Source: Phaeobacter italicus
Lineage (GTDB): Bacteria > Pseudomonadota > Alphaproteobacteria > Rhodobacterales > Rhodobacteraceae
DNA: 64,000 nucleotides
NCBI RefSeq assembly: GCF_001258055.1
Contig: NZ_CVRM01000003.1
Coordinates: 1 to 64,000 of the forward strand
Reading direction: 5' to 3'
Shown: piece after piece, positions 46,653 through 57,165 of the stretch
Layout: each line of letters opens with the position of its first letter
Numbering within the stretch: position 1 is the stretch's first letter
The notes under the pieces: model-generated
What the model was told of the DNA's origin: nothing
Database searches by the model: none
What the model saw: the letters and a program-made list of their open reading frames with translations, nothing else
Translations under genes and position numbers: made by a program

Positions 46653-46745
46653 TTCGCCGCGATGGGCCGGTCTTGGTTGAAAAGCGACGAGACCTGTCGG
46701 TAACAGGCAATTCTTGATGACCGGACCGGGGCCTGCTGATGAGGT

Positions 46746-46775
46746 GGGCGCCGGCTCCTTGTCTGGTGGGCGCCC
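46746..46775 (+). promoter_or_regulatory. Leader hairpin before the MttB-family gene
   Basis: GGGCGCC (46746-46752) pairs with GGCGCCC (46769-46775), ending 19 nt before ATG at 46795 and adjacent to the GGAGGG ribosome site. It may modulate translation; no U-tract follows. Confidence 0.45.
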
Positions 46776-46794
46776 GAAATAGCGGAGGGCGGCC

Positions 46795-48354
46795 ATGACG
46801 ATACAAACACGCAGCAGACGGCGCGGGGGCGGACGTGCAGGTGCAGCGCAGCGGCGCGGCGATGCCGTAATCGAACAGTTGCCCTGGTCGATCCCGCAGG
46901 TGATTGACCCGCCCATCGAACCTCTCCCCCCCGAAGGTGTTGCGGCCATCCATGATGGTGCCATGCGCATCCTGGAAGAAATCGGCATCGTTTTTCTGAA
47001 CGATGAGGCGCTGGCAATCTTCAAGGAGGCGGGCTGCAAGGTGGACGGCAATATTGTCTATCTTGATCGGGATTTTGTGATGGAGATGGTGGCCAAGGCC
47101 CCGTCGGAATTCACCATCACGCCGCGCAATCCGGAGCGTGTGTTGCCCTTTGGCGGGCGCAACATTCTGTTTGGCAACGTGTCCTCTCCGCCCAACTATT
47201 GGGATCTGTCCCTGAATGCCAAGGTGCCGGGCAACCGTGAACAGATGCGTGACCTGCTGAAGCTGACGCAGTATTTCAACTGCATCCATTTCGCAGGCGG
47301 CTACCCGGTGGAGCCGGTCGATATCCATGCCTCTGTGCGGCATCTGGATGTGCTGTTTGACAAGCTCACCCTCACCGACAAGGTGATGCATGCCTATTCG
47401 CTGGGTAAGGAACGCGTCGAGGACGTGATGGAGATGGTGCGCGTCGCAGGAGGTCTGAGCGACGAAGAGTTCGAAGCCAAGCCGCATATGTACACCAATA
47501 TCAACTCGACCTCTCCGCTGAAGCATGATGAGCCGATGATTGACGGTTGTCTGCGTCTGGCGCGTCGGGGGCAGGCAATTGTGGTGACACCCTTCACCTT
47601 GGCGGGCGCGATGGCGCCGGTGACGATGGCGGGCGCGGTGGCGCAATCCATCGCAGAGTCCCTCTCTGCCATTGCGTTGTTCCAATATGTCCGGCCGGGC
47701 ATCCCCTGCATGATCGGGACGTTTACGTCCAACGTGGACATGAAATCGGGCGCGCCGGCGTTTGGCACCCCGGAATATATGCGATCCACCCAGATGACGG
47801 GGCAGATGGCCCGGTTTTATGACCTGCCGATGCGGTCATCCGGGGTCTGTGCGGCCAATGTCCCGGACGGGCAGGCGATGTGGGAGACGTCCAATTCGCT
47901 ATGGGCGGCGGTGCAGTCAGGCACCAACATGGTCTACCACTCTGCGGGCTGGCTGGAGGGCGGGTTGATTGCAAGCCCGGAGAAGTTCGTGATGGACTGC
48001 GAAGTCATCCAGCACATCCAGCGCTATCTGCAACCACAGATCACCGCAACCCGTGGGGAAGATATCGCGTTGGAAGCAATTCGCGAAGTGGGCCATGACG
48101 GCCATTTTTTTGGTACCCAGCATACTCAGGATCGCTATAGCACCGCGTTTTATCAGCCGTTTCTCAGCGATTGGCGAAATTACGAGGCCTGGGAGGCAGC
48201 AGGCGGTGTCTGGACAGCAGAGCGGGCGCATCACGTCTACAAGGAGATCGTTGGCAGTTTCGAGGCCCCAGCGATGGATGATGCGATCCGAGAGGAACTG
48301 GCCGCATTTGTCGAACGCCGCAAGGCAGAGGGAGGCGCGCCGACCGATTTCTAA
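46795..48354 (+). CDS. Trimethylamine methyltransferase (MttB) superfamily protein, non-pyrrolysine
   Basis: 519 residues, uninterrupted, so no in-frame amber/pyrrolysine codon as in true archaeal MttB. The TIM-barrel core shows EEIGIVFLNDEALAIFKEAG, FGGRNILFGNVSSPPNYWDL, AGGYPVEPVDIHASVRHLDV and MVYHSAGWLEGGLIASPEKF. Non-Pyl members include MtgB, which demethylates glycine betaine onto a corrinoid protein. The N-terminus is Arg/Gly-rich. No corrinoid protein or reductive activator (RamA) is adjacent. The substrate is unknown, with a quaternary or tertiary amine as the best guess. Confidence 0.88.
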   Translation: MTIQTRSRRRGGGRAGAAQRRGDAVIEQLPWSIPQVIDPPIEPLPPEGVAAIHDGAMRILEEIGIVFLNDEALAIFKEAGCKVDGNIVYLDRDFVMEMVAKAPSEFTITPRNPERVLPFGGRNILFGNVSSPPNYWDLSLNAKVPGNREQMRDLLKLTQYFNCIHFAGGYPVEPVDIHASVRHLDVLFDKLTLTDKVMHAYSLGKERVEDVMEMVRVAGGLSDEEFEAKPHMYTNINSTSPLKHDEPMIDGCLRLARRGQAIVVTPFTLAGAMAPVTMAGAVAQSIAESLSAIALFQYVRPGIPCMIGTFTSNVDMKSGAPAFGTPEYMRSTQMTGQMARFYDLPMRSSGVCAANVPDGQAMWETSNSLWAAVQSGTNMVYHSAGWLEGGLIASPEKFVMDCEVIQHIQRYLQPQITATRGEDIALEAIREVGHDGHFFGTQHTQDRYSTAFYQPFLSDWRNYEAWEAAGGVWTAERAHHVYKEIVGSFEAPAMDDAIREELAAFVERRKAEGGAPTDF

Positions 48355-48446
48355 CACCGGTTGAGGGGAAGTTTCGCCGCCTCTCACCTCTGCTCAAGTT
48401 CCATGCAAGTGTATAAGCCGTTTCAACCAACGAAGGAATCGGGCTT

Positions 48447-50234
48447 ATGAGCGACATGACCGCGGCGACGGTGGCGAAAGCGAGACTCCCCGTGATTGGC
48501 CTTGGAGCGGGCAGCGGTTTTGCTGTCTGGTTGCTGGCCGAAGCGCTGCAGCAGGATGTGCTGTCTCCCAGCCTGTGGCTGGCGGCTTTTGCCTTTGTCG
48601 GTAGCCTGTGCTGTGGTGCGCTGGCGATGATCGGTCCCTTGCCGATCCATCGGGCGCTGAAGGGTGGGGGGCTTCTTGCGGTGCCGATGACGGGCCTTTT
48701 GCTGTTGGCTTCTCTCAGGTTTTCGGTGGCGACCGACCTTCTGGACGGCCCGGCCCTGGTGCTGATGGCCATCGCTCTTGGCGGGGTATCCTGTTCCTTT
48801 CTGCTGATGTGGCTGCGTGGGGCGCAGGATTGGCTGAGCTATGATGCGCTTTCTGCTGCCAGTTGGGGCATTGCCTTTCGGCTGGGCTGTGGGATTGCAT
48901 TTGTCTTTGTCCTCTGGGGGCTTGGACTGCTGTCCAATGCGTTGTTGGGTTTGGTGAACATCACCTTTCTCGAAGACATTGCGGATACCGATTGGCTGGC
49001 TCTGACATTAAGCGGCGCGGCGTTCGGGCTGGGGCTGGCTGTGGTGCAGGAGCTGGGTGATGGCCATGCGCCGGAGCTGTTGTTCCGGCTCATCAGTCTG
49101 CTTCTTGTGCCGGTGTTTGTCGTTGTTGGGCTGTTCCTGCTGGCGATCCCGTTTCAGGGATTGTCGAATGCCTTTGGCCATCTGTCCTCTGCTGCGACGC
49201 TGATGGCGATGGCGGGAGTGATCGGGACGCTGATTTGCGTCGTGCTTTACCGGTTTCGCCAGCCACGGGGGCTGACTGGGCTGACAACCCGCGCCCTTGC
49301 CGTGGCGCTTGGGCTGGTTGCAGTCCTGTGCATCTGGGCTGTGATGATGCGGATTTTCCAATACGGCTGGACCCCTGATCGGGTCTATGCGGCGGCCCTT
49401 GCTGCGCTCGTGTTGCTGCATGGCGTCACCTACGCAGTCGTTGCGGTGACGGGGGGCGTGAACTGGGCGGCCAAGTTGCGGCGGGCGGTGGTTGCTCTTG
49501 GTCTTGTGACGGCCGCCTGGCTGGCGATTCTTCTGAGCCCGCTTGCGGATGCCGGGCGCATTTCGGCCGCCAGTCAGATTGCGCGGTTCAACGCGGGAGA
49601 GATCCCAGTCCACGAATTGCCCCTGTGGGAGATGGCGCATGATTGGGGGCGCGCGGGTCAGGCCGCCCTTGCAACGCTTGAGGTAGCAGCACAGGCGCAA
49701 GGGGATGGCGACCTGCTGGAGCGCCTGGAAATTGCCAAAGCCGCGGACACCCGGTGGGAAGCGCTGGCCGCGCGAGAACCCAATACAGCGGATCTGGCCG
49801 CGCGTCTGTCGGCGCTCTTGCCTGTGCAGCCTGCCGGACAAGTCATTGATGCTGATTACTTCTCTGAGATCGAAGCCTTCAACCTCAACCGTTGGATCAG
49901 CAGCTGTGAGCTGGTCCTGCAAAACGGTCGGCGGGGATGCGCGGCAATCGTGGAACCTCTTGGCCCGCTTGGCGTTGGGGAACAGGTCGGCGGTGATACA
50001 ACCCTTTTGGTGCTGGTCCCCCCTCATGATTTGACCCGGCTTGAATTTGTCCCGCTGACCCGGCGCAACGGGAAGACAGAGGCCGGGTATTCGATCACTT
50101 TGGGGAATTCCGCGCATTCTGCCGCAGGGGCTGCTGAACTGCTTGGTACAGTACAGGATGGTCTGTATGAGGTTTCGCCAAGCCGTCAGATGACGCTGAA
50201 ACTGGGTGAGATGGAAGTCCTGTCACAGCCCTGA
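48447..50234 (+). CDS. DUF4153 multi-pass membrane protein
   Basis: 595 residues: about 11 hydrophobic segments to residue 370, then a soluble C-terminal domain of about 220 residues. The periplasmic or cytoplasmic part holds LPLWEMAHDWGRAGQAALAT and FNLNRWISSCELVLQNGRRG. It matches DUF4153-type proteins, often annotated as unknown in roseobacters. No catalytic motif is seen. ATG at 48447; GGAATCGGGC upstream is a weak ribosome site. It lies 92 nt after the methyltransferase. Confidence 0.75.
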   Translation: MSDMTAATVAKARLPVIGLGAGSGFAVWLLAEALQQDVLSPSLWLAAFAFVGSLCCGALAMIGPLPIHRALKGGGLLAVPMTGLLLLASLRFSVATDLLDGPALVLMAIALGGVSCSFLLMWLRGAQDWLSYDALSAASWGIAFRLGCGIAFVFVLWGLGLLSNALLGLVNITFLEDIADTDWLALTLSGAAFGLGLAVVQELGDGHAPELLFRLISLLLVPVFVVVGLFLLAIPFQGLSNAFGHLSSAATLMAMAGVIGTLICVVLYRFRQPRGLTGLTTRALAVALGLVAVLCIWAVMMRIFQYGWTPDRVYAAALAALVLLHGVTYAVVAVTGGVNWAAKLRRAVVALGLVTAAWLAILLSPLADAGRISAASQIARFNAGEIPVHELPLWEMAHDWGRAGQAALATLEVAAQAQGDGDLLERLEIAKAADTRWEALAAREPNTADLAARLSALLPVQPAGQVIDADYFSEIEAFNLNRWISSCELVLQNGRRGCAAIVEPLGPLGVGEQVGGDTTLLVLVPPHDLTRLEFVPLTRRNGKTEAGYSITLGNSAHSAAGAAELLGTVQDGLYEVSPSRQMTLKLGEMEVLSQP

Positions 50235-50327
50235 CAAAATGCGGTCGAAATCATCCGCAATTTTAAATGTTGGCCCTTTCTTAACCAGCTTGGGTCAAGA
50301 GTAACGAGACGCAACAAGGGGCCAGCA

Positions 50328-50915
50328 ATGCACGGTCTGATCAATAGGGCATTCCAGGGGTTTGTCAGCACCACCTTCGGCGTGGAAAGCTGGCTGACGA
50401 TCATGGATAGGGCAGAGCTCGGCTTTAGCGAGTTCGAAGCCATGCTGACCTATACGGATGAGCAATCCATGATCATGCTGCGGTCTGCCGAAGAGGTGCT
50501 GAATCGTCCGCTGCCAGAAATGCTGGAGGATATGGGAACCTTCCTCGTCTCCAACCCCCAGGTCGAAGCGCTGCGGCGGCTGTTGCGGTTTGGTGGGGTG
50601 AACTACGTCGAATTCCTGCACTCGCTTGACGATCTGCCAGATCGCGCGCGCCTTGCCGTTGCGGATCTGAACCTGCCGGGGCTGGAGCTGATCGAGCAGG
50701 CGCCAGGCCAGTTTGAATTGCACTGTCAGCCCGGCCTGCCAGGCTATGCCAACGTCCTGATGGGGGTGCTGCGGGCAATGGCGGATGATTACGGCGATCT
50801 GGTTTTCCTCGATCACTCCGGCACGCATGACGGGGCAGAGGTGATCGCGATTACCCTTGTGGAAACAGAGTTTTCCGAAGGCCGCGCCTTTGATCTGGGA
50901 GCGCATTCGCTATGA
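50328..50915 (+). CDS. H-NOX (HNOB) heme-NO-binding domain protein, atypical
   Basis: 195-residue stand-alone H-NOX fold, starting MHGLINRAFQGFVSTTFGVE. The proximal heme ligand is present as His98 in VEFLHSLDDLP, and Pro117 in LNLPGLE keeps the usual heme-distorting proline. The YxSxR motif that binds heme propionates is replaced: at the expected site the protein reads ELHCQPGLPGY, with Cys133, Pro135 and Leu137 in place of Tyr, Ser and Arg. Heme binding may therefore be weakened or altered. Overlaps the diguanylate cyclase gene by 4 nt, the usual H-NOX effector arrangement. Confidence 0.85.
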   Translation: MHGLINRAFQGFVSTTFGVESWLTIMDRAELGFSEFEAMLTYTDEQSMIMLRSAEEVLNRPLPEMLEDMGTFLVSNPQVEALRRLLRFGGVNYVEFLHSLDDLPDRARLAVADLNLPGLELIEQAPGQFELHCQPGLPGYANVLMGVLRAMADDYGDLVFLDHSGTHDGAEVIAITLVETEFSEGRAFDLGAHSL

Positions 50916-51916
50916 AGATCGACATCCTTGATTTCCTGGGCATCAGCGATCAGATCTGCCCGATGCATGTGGTTATCGATGCCGAGGGCAAAATCCTTGC
51001 AGCCGGTCCCACGCTCAAGAAGCTGCGCCCGGAAACGGAATGGGTTGGCAGTTCCTTCTTTGATATTTTTGATCTGTCTCGCCCGCGTTGGGTGCAATCG
51101 ACGGCTGACCTGATCAAAACCGCAGGCTCCAAGCTGCACCTCAATTTTCGCGAGGCGCCGCAGACCGGGTTGAAGGGCGTACTGGCGCCGCTGCCAAGCG
51201 GTCAGGGGGCCTTTATCAACATGTCGTTTGGCATCTCTGTTCTGGAGGCCGTGCGCGACTATGACCTGACCAGCGCCGATTTCTCGCCAACCGATCTGAC
51301 GATCGAGATGCTTTACCTGGTTGAGGCGAAATCAGCCGCGATGGAGGCATCTCGTCAGCTGAACCTGCGTCTGCAGGGGGCCAAGATCGCGGCAGAGGAA
51401 CAGGCCTTTACTGACACGCTCACCGGGTTGAAAAACCGCCGGGCGATGGATCACATTCTCAATCGCCTGATTGCCTCGGGGCGGGATTTTGCCCTGATGC
51501 ATGTGGATCTCGACTTCTTCAAGGAGGTCAACGATACCCTGGGCCATGCTGCCGGTGACACGGTGTTGCAGCATGTCGCGAAGCTGATGGTGCAATGCAC
51601 CCGGCAGAACGATACGGTCGCCCGTGTTGGTGGCGATGAGTTTGTGTTGATTTTCGAAGGTCTTGTGGATCGTATCCAACTGTCTGGCATCGCCCGTCGC
51701 CTGATCAGCAGCATCGAAGAGCCGATTCCCTTTGGGGATCGCTCCTGCAATATCTCTGCCAGTGCCGGAACGGCGCTGTCTTCGGCCTTTGCTGCGGTCG
51801 AGGATGGTGCCCTGTTGCTGCATCAGGCGGATGTTGCGCTCTACGCCGCCAAGAACGCAGGCCGTGCGCGCCATTTCTTCTATCAGCCGGGCATGGAGGG
51901 GGCAGAGGCCTCCTGA
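50912..51916 (+). CDS. Diguanylate cyclase coupled to H-NOX
   Basis: 334 residues. An N-terminal sensor region (about 1-145) resembles the H-NOX-associated (HNOBA) domain, with MHVVIDAEGKILAAGPTLKK. A coiled stretch (about 145-165) follows. The GGDEF domain (about 165-325) has DTLTGLKNRRAMDHIL, an RxxD inhibitory site at 231-234 (RQND) and GGDEF at 240-244. Cyclase activity is likely. The start overlaps the H-NOX stop (ATGA), so the proteins probably form a gas-responsive c-di-GMP pair. A terminator follows at 51975. Confidence 0.9.
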   Translation: MKIDILDFLGISDQICPMHVVIDAEGKILAAGPTLKKLRPETEWVGSSFFDIFDLSRPRWVQSTADLIKTAGSKLHLNFREAPQTGLKGVLAPLPSGQGAFINMSFGISVLEAVRDYDLTSADFSPTDLTIEMLYLVEAKSAAMEASRQLNLRLQGAKIAAEEQAFTDTLTGLKNRRAMDHILNRLIASGRDFALMHVDLDFFKEVNDTLGHAAGDTVLQHVAKLMVQCTRQNDTVARVGGDEFVLIFEGLVDRIQLSGIARRLISSIEEPIPFGDRSCNISASAGTALSSAFAAVEDGALLLHQADVALYAAKNAGRARHFFYQPGMEGAEAS

Positions 51917-51974
51917 GGGCCACACTTTCGTCCGTGGCGCAGGCCCGCGGGGAAGACAGCAGTGGAACGACACG

Positions 51975-51998
51975 AAGGGGGCCAATGGCCCCTTTTTT
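51975..51998 (+). terminator. Rho-independent terminator
   Basis: AAGGGGGCC-AAT-GGCCCCTT is followed by six T. It closes the H-NOX/cyclase transcript. Confidence 0.9.
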
Positions 51999-52115
51999 CG
52001 TGCGTTTGCTGGCCCGTGGCAGGGCAGGGTGGTCTGGGACAGATGGAACTGTCGCGCGCAGACGCAATCAGCGTAGTGTCGCTGCAGTATTTTGTTTTTT
52101 GGGGAGAAACAGAAG

Positions 52116-52190
52116 TGGCAGCCCGTAGGGGAATCGAACCCCTCTTTCCAGGTTGAAAACCTGGCGTCCTAACCGATAGACGAACGGGCC
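52116..52190 (-). tRNA. tRNA-Glu (UUC), first copy
   Basis: 75 nt with encoded CCA. 5' acceptor GGCCCGT pairs with ACGGGCT (G1-U72 wobble); D arm with TCTATCGGTTAGGAC; anticodon loop TTTTCAA with anticodon TTC; T arm AGGGG-TTCGATT-CCCCT. Identical to the copy at 52508-52582. Confidence 0.97.
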
Positions 52191-52507
52191 ACGCTGTCTG
52201 TGAGGGGGTGTTTACTTAGTCCGCTGGCCGGGCGCAAGAGGCATTTTGCAGGAAAATGCGATTTTTTGAGAGAAATTCAAAAATCGCGCAAATCATTGAT
52301 CCAATGCGGGAAAATGGCATGCGTCAGGGGCAGGCCTGTGGATAAGTTCCAGCCTGCGTGCAGGAGATCATGGTCTGTGAATGCACCAAGCCCAAGGCGT
52401 TCTGCGAAGGGTTGTCTGCCTGCCTTGAACCTCGGAAATGAAGGTCGTGAACGGCCAAAAGCAAGTCATCAAGGATGCGCGAGGCTGACGATTTGAAGGA
52501 GGAAAAG
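52191..52507. other. Spacer between the two tRNA-Glu genes
   Basis: 317 nt with no convincing protein-coding frame; the only notable feature is an AT-rich start (GATTTTTTGAGAGAAATTC). It probably holds the promoter of the downstream (first) tRNA copy. Confidence 0.5.
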
Positions 52508-52582
52508 TGGCAGCCCGTAGGGGAATCGAACCCCTCTTTCCAGGTTGAAAACCTGGCGTCCTAACCGATAGACGAACGGGCC
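52508..52582 (-). tRNA. tRNA-Glu (UUC), second copy
   Basis: Identical 75-nt sequence, including CCA, to the gene at 52116-52190, with anticodon TTC. On the minus strand this copy is upstream of the other. Flanking sequence diverges immediately, except for a short shared GAAAAGTGG/GAAGTGG next to the 3' end. Confidence 0.97.
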
Positions 52583-52729
52583 ACTTGGTGTGAGCGGGTA
52601 TTTAGTGGCTAGCGCCGAAACCCGCAAGAGAAAAATGCAGTTGATGGGAATTTATTTTGGAGGGCGCTGAAAGATGTCTTTTTTCATGGGGTTACGAGGT
52701 CCCGGTGGGGGCGGAACCTCGAATTGCTC

Positions 52730-54472
52730 TTAGGCTTCTGCGGCATCTTCCAGGCGCAGTTGAACGGACTGGCGGCCGCCCCAGGTGTTGATCTCCAGCC
52801 GCCCTGCAAAATGAAAGCGGGCGCCACCGTGATCGAGCAGTCTCGGCCCCAGAGCGGTGTCAAACGCGCCAAAACAGATTGCGTCGATGCCGCTGCTCAG
52901 CCCGTCGCTCAGTGACAGTTTCAGATGGCTTTCGCCAATCCGCTTGGCAAAACGGACCTGCAAATCAGGAAAGCCGTAGCGCGGGGCGGGGGCCCCCGCG
53001 CCAAACGGGCCTGCCTGGTCGATCTGTTCGATCAGCGGCACTGTGGCCGCACCGGGCATCAGCATTCCGTCCAGCTTCAGATCCGCAGGACCAAGATCCC
53101 CTGCGCCCTGCTTTGCGAGCAGCTCGGCCAACCGCTCCATTGCCGGTTCCAGTTTGTCACGGGACACGGTCAACCCGGCAGCCATCTTGTGGCCCCCGCC
53201 TTTGACAAACAGGCCTTCTGCCGCAACTCGCTGGATGGAGGCGCCAAGGTCAATGCCGCTGACCGAGCGACCGGATCCCTTGCCTTCGTCGCCATCCAGA
53301 CCAATGACCACCGCAGGGCGGCCTGTGGCCTCTTTCAGGCGAGAGGCGACAATGCCGACCACGCCGGGGTGCCAGCCTTCTCCTGCGGCCCAGACCAGGG
53401 GGGCATCAAACCCGCGCGCTTCGGCCTGCTCCAGAGCGGCGGCTCGCACGGCATTTTCAATTTCGCGCCGCTCGGTGTTGAGTTCGTCAAGACGGGCAGC
53501 AATCGCTTCGGCTTCGGCGGGGTTTGTCGTGGCAAGGAGCCGGGCGCCAAGGTCGGCCTTGCCGATGCGACCACCGGCATTGACGCGCGGCCCAAGCAGA
53601 AACCCCAGATGATAGGTCGATGGCGCCGAATCCATGCGCGATACATCAGCCAGGGCCACGAGACCCGGACGCTGGCGTGCGGCCATGACCTTCAGCCCCT
53701 GTCGAACCAACGCGCGATTTGCGTCAACCAGCGGCGCAACATCGGCGACAGTTGCGAGGGCGACCAGATCCAGAAGCGCCATCAGATCAGGGCCGGTGCC
53801 CAGCCCCTTGTCGCGCATCTGCCGGCGCACTTCGACCAGCATCAGAAACACCACGCCGGCGGCGCAGAAATACCCCAGATCGCCATCTTCGTCCTGCCGG
53901 TTGGGGTTCACCACGGCAACGCAGTCGGGCAGGGTCTCACCGCCAAGGTGGTGATCCAGCACGATCACATCGGCCCCCATGGCGGCCGCGATAGGCCCGT
54001 GCGAAAGGGTGCCGCAGTCCACGCAGACGATCAGATCATGGTCGCGGGCAAGCGCTGCCATCGCCTCGTCATTGGGGCCATAGCCCTCGTCGATCCGGTC
54101 CGGCACATAGAGAGTGGCCCCCAGCCCTGCCTGTTGAAGCCACACCAGAAGCAGCGCTGCAGAAGAGCCTCCATCCACATCGTAGTCGGCAAAGACCGCA
54201 ATGCGCTGGCGTTTCTCCACCGCTTGCAGAAAGCGGGCGGCGGCGATCTCCATGTCCTTCATGCGGCGCGGATCTGGCAGCAGCTCCTTGAGCTGCGGTG
54301 TCAGAAACCCCTGTGCCTCATGCGCGGGGACGCCGCGCCGGGCCAGCACCTGACATACGGCTGGGGGCAGGCCGATCTGCTGTTCCATCATCTCTGCCGC
54401 GCGGGCGGTATCCAGATCGGGGCCGATCCATCGGCGTCCGGTCAATGAGGTCTCAACACCCAGAAAGCTCAC
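52730..54472 (-). CDS. recJ: Single-stranded-DNA-specific exonuclease RecJ
   Basis: 580 residues; 5'-3' ssDNA exonuclease of recombination and mismatch repair. The DHH phosphoesterase motifs are VFADYDVDGGSSAALLL, IVCVDCGTLSHGP, VIVLDHHLGGETLPDC and GYFCAAGVVFLM. The DHHA1 half has GWHPGVVGIVASRLKEATGR and VKGGGHKMAAGL, then an OB-like C-terminal domain. DCGT replaces the more common DxG spacing but keeps the Asp. Start ATG at 54472. A GC hairpin after it separates it from glpX. Confidence 0.95.
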   Translation of the reverse strand: MSFLGVETSLTGRRWIGPDLDTARAAEMMEQQIGLPPAVCQVLARRGVPAHEAQGFLTPQLKELLPDPRRMKDMEIAAARFLQAVEKRQRIAVFADYDVDGGSSAALLLVWLQQAGLGATLYVPDRIDEGYGPNDEAMAALARDHDLIVCVDCGTLSHGPIAAAMGADVIVLDHHLGGETLPDCVAVVNPNRQDEDGDLGYFCAAGVVFLMLVEVRRQMRDKGLGTGPDLMALLDLVALATVADVAPLVDANRALVRQGLKVMAARQRPGLVALADVSRMDSAPSTYHLGFLLGPRVNAGGRIGKADLGARLLATTNPAEAEAIAARLDELNTERREIENAVRAAALEQAEARGFDAPLVWAAGEGWHPGVVGIVASRLKEATGRPAVVIGLDGDEGKGSGRSVSGIDLGASIQRVAAEGLFVKGGGHKMAAGLTVSRDKLEPAMERLAELLAKQGAGDLGPADLKLDGMLMPGAATVPLIEQIDQAGPFGAGAPAPRYGFPDLQVRFAKRIGESHLKLSLSDGLSSGIDAICFGAFDTALGPRLLDHGGARFHFAGRLEINTWGGRQSVQLRLEDAAEA

Positions 54473-54507
54473 TAGTCCTGCCTCCGTCAGTTGGGGCTGT
54501 CATGAAA

Positions 54508-54539
54508 CAAAGGCCGGAGTCGCATGGACCCGGCCTTTG
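54508..54539 (-). terminator. Terminator after glpX
   Basis: CAAAGGCCGG and CCGGCCTTTG form a perfect 10-bp stem. On the minus strand it is followed by TTTC and lies 50 nt past the glpX stop, before recJ. Confidence 0.8.
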
Positions 54540-54588
54540 ATGTTCAGATACCGAATGTTCGGGGGCGGCTGCAAGCGCCGCGGTCCGA

Positions 54589-55572
54589 TCACTGGTGAGA
54601 GCTGAGCGGCGTGCGATAGTTCATGCGACGCACGGAGCCGGTTTTGGAGCGCATCAGCAGCGTGGTGGTTTCCACCCAGCCCGGTGTACGCTTGATCGAG
54701 GGCAGTAGCGAACCGCCGGTCACGCCGGTTGCGGCAAAGATCACCTCCTGCGTGACCATCTCGTCGCGAGAGTAGACGCGATCCAGATCGGTGATGCCTG
54801 CCTTGGCGGCGCGGCCTTTTTCGTCGTCGTTGCGGAACAGCAGGCGGCCAAAGATCTGACCACCCATGCATTTTAGCGCCGCAGCAGCCAGCACGCCTTC
54901 GGGCGCGCCACCCTGGCCCATGTACATGTCGATGCCAGTGATTTCGCTTTCGGCACAATGCATCACGCCCGCAACGTCACCATCGGTGATGAGGCGGATG
55001 GAGGCGCCGGTTTCGCGGACTTCGGCGATCATCGCTTCGTGGCGGGGGCGTTCCAGAATGCAAACGGTGATGTCAGAGCTGGCACAGCCCTTGGCTTTTG
55101 CCAGTGCTTCCACACGTTCACGCGGGGACATGTCCAGAGAGACGACGCCTTCGGGATAGCCCGGGCCAACCGCCAGCTTGTCCATATAGGTGTCGGGTGC
55201 GTGCAGCATGGAGCCACGCGGCCCCATCGCGATCACGGTCAGTGCATTCGGCATGTCTTTTGCGGTCAGCGTGGTGCCTTCCAGCGGGTCAAGCGCGATA
55301 TCCACGCCGGGGCCATTGCCGGTGCCGACCTCTTCGCCGATGAACAGCATCGGCGCTTCGTCGCGTTCGCCTTCGCCGATCACAACAACACCCGCGATGT
55401 CGAGCAGGTTCAGCTGTTCGCGCATGGCGTTCACAGCGGCCTGGTCTGCCGCCTTTTCGTCGCCGCGCCCGATCAACGGTGCAGATGCCAGTGCGGCCTG
55501 TTCGGCCACGCGGGCCAGGCCGAGCGACAGCATGCGGTCGTTAAATGCGGCGTCGTTGGTGTCAGAAGTCAT
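54589..55572 (-). CDS. glpX: Class II fructose-1,6-bisphosphatase
   Basis: 327 residues; hydrolyses fructose-1,6-bisphosphate in gluconeogenesis. The lithium-sensitive phosphatase motifs are VVVIGEGERDEAPMLFIGEE and VDIALDPLEGTTLTAKDMPN; EITGIDMYMGQGGAPEGVLA and the C-terminal TGVTGGSLLPSIKR complete the GlpX family pattern. ATG at 55572 with AGGA is chosen; TTG two codons upstream (55578) is less likely. Downstream of hom on the same strand with a 150-nt gap. Confidence 0.95.
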   Translation of the reverse strand: MTSDTNDAAFNDRMLSLGLARVAEQAALASAPLIGRGDEKAADQAAVNAMREQLNLLDIAGVVVIGEGERDEAPMLFIGEEVGTGNGPGVDIALDPLEGTTLTAKDMPNALTVIAMGPRGSMLHAPDTYMDKLAVGPGYPEGVVSLDMSPRERVEALAKAKGCASSDITVCILERPRHEAMIAEVRETGASIRLITDGDVAGVMHCAESEITGIDMYMGQGGAPEGVLAAAALKCMGGQIFGRLLFRNDDEKGRAAKAGITDLDRVYSRDEMVTQEVIFAATGVTGGSLLPSIKRTPGWVETTTLLMRSKTGSVRRMNYRTPLSSHQ

Positions 55573-55722
55573 AGCCAATGTCCTATCTCAATCGCGGGTC
55601 GGTGAGGCCGCATACCCTGCATTTTGGCGCGCGGGCAAGGCCTGATGGCGGTAACAGGGGCATCGGGCGGCCCCTGACCGTGGTCTGTTGCGGCTGTGCC
55701 GCCACCTGTGGTGGCTGGCGGT

Positions 55723-57009
<1,287 letters not shown>

Positions 57010-57165
57010 AGCTGGAGATCCCTTATTCCCAAAAAATACCTCACCGCCTTAGCGGGTTCGGCGCAGGGGTGCAACGCCAGCGGAGGCCGGAGGAGGACAA
57101 AACCGGGAGAGGTGGCTTTGGGGGGCAGAAACAGCGCAGAAAACGGCGCTCTTCAGGTGCAAACG

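Noticed and set aside
46795-48354. Pyrrolysine-containing MttB
   Set aside because: The frame is open throughout with no internal TAG, so it is a non-Pyl member.
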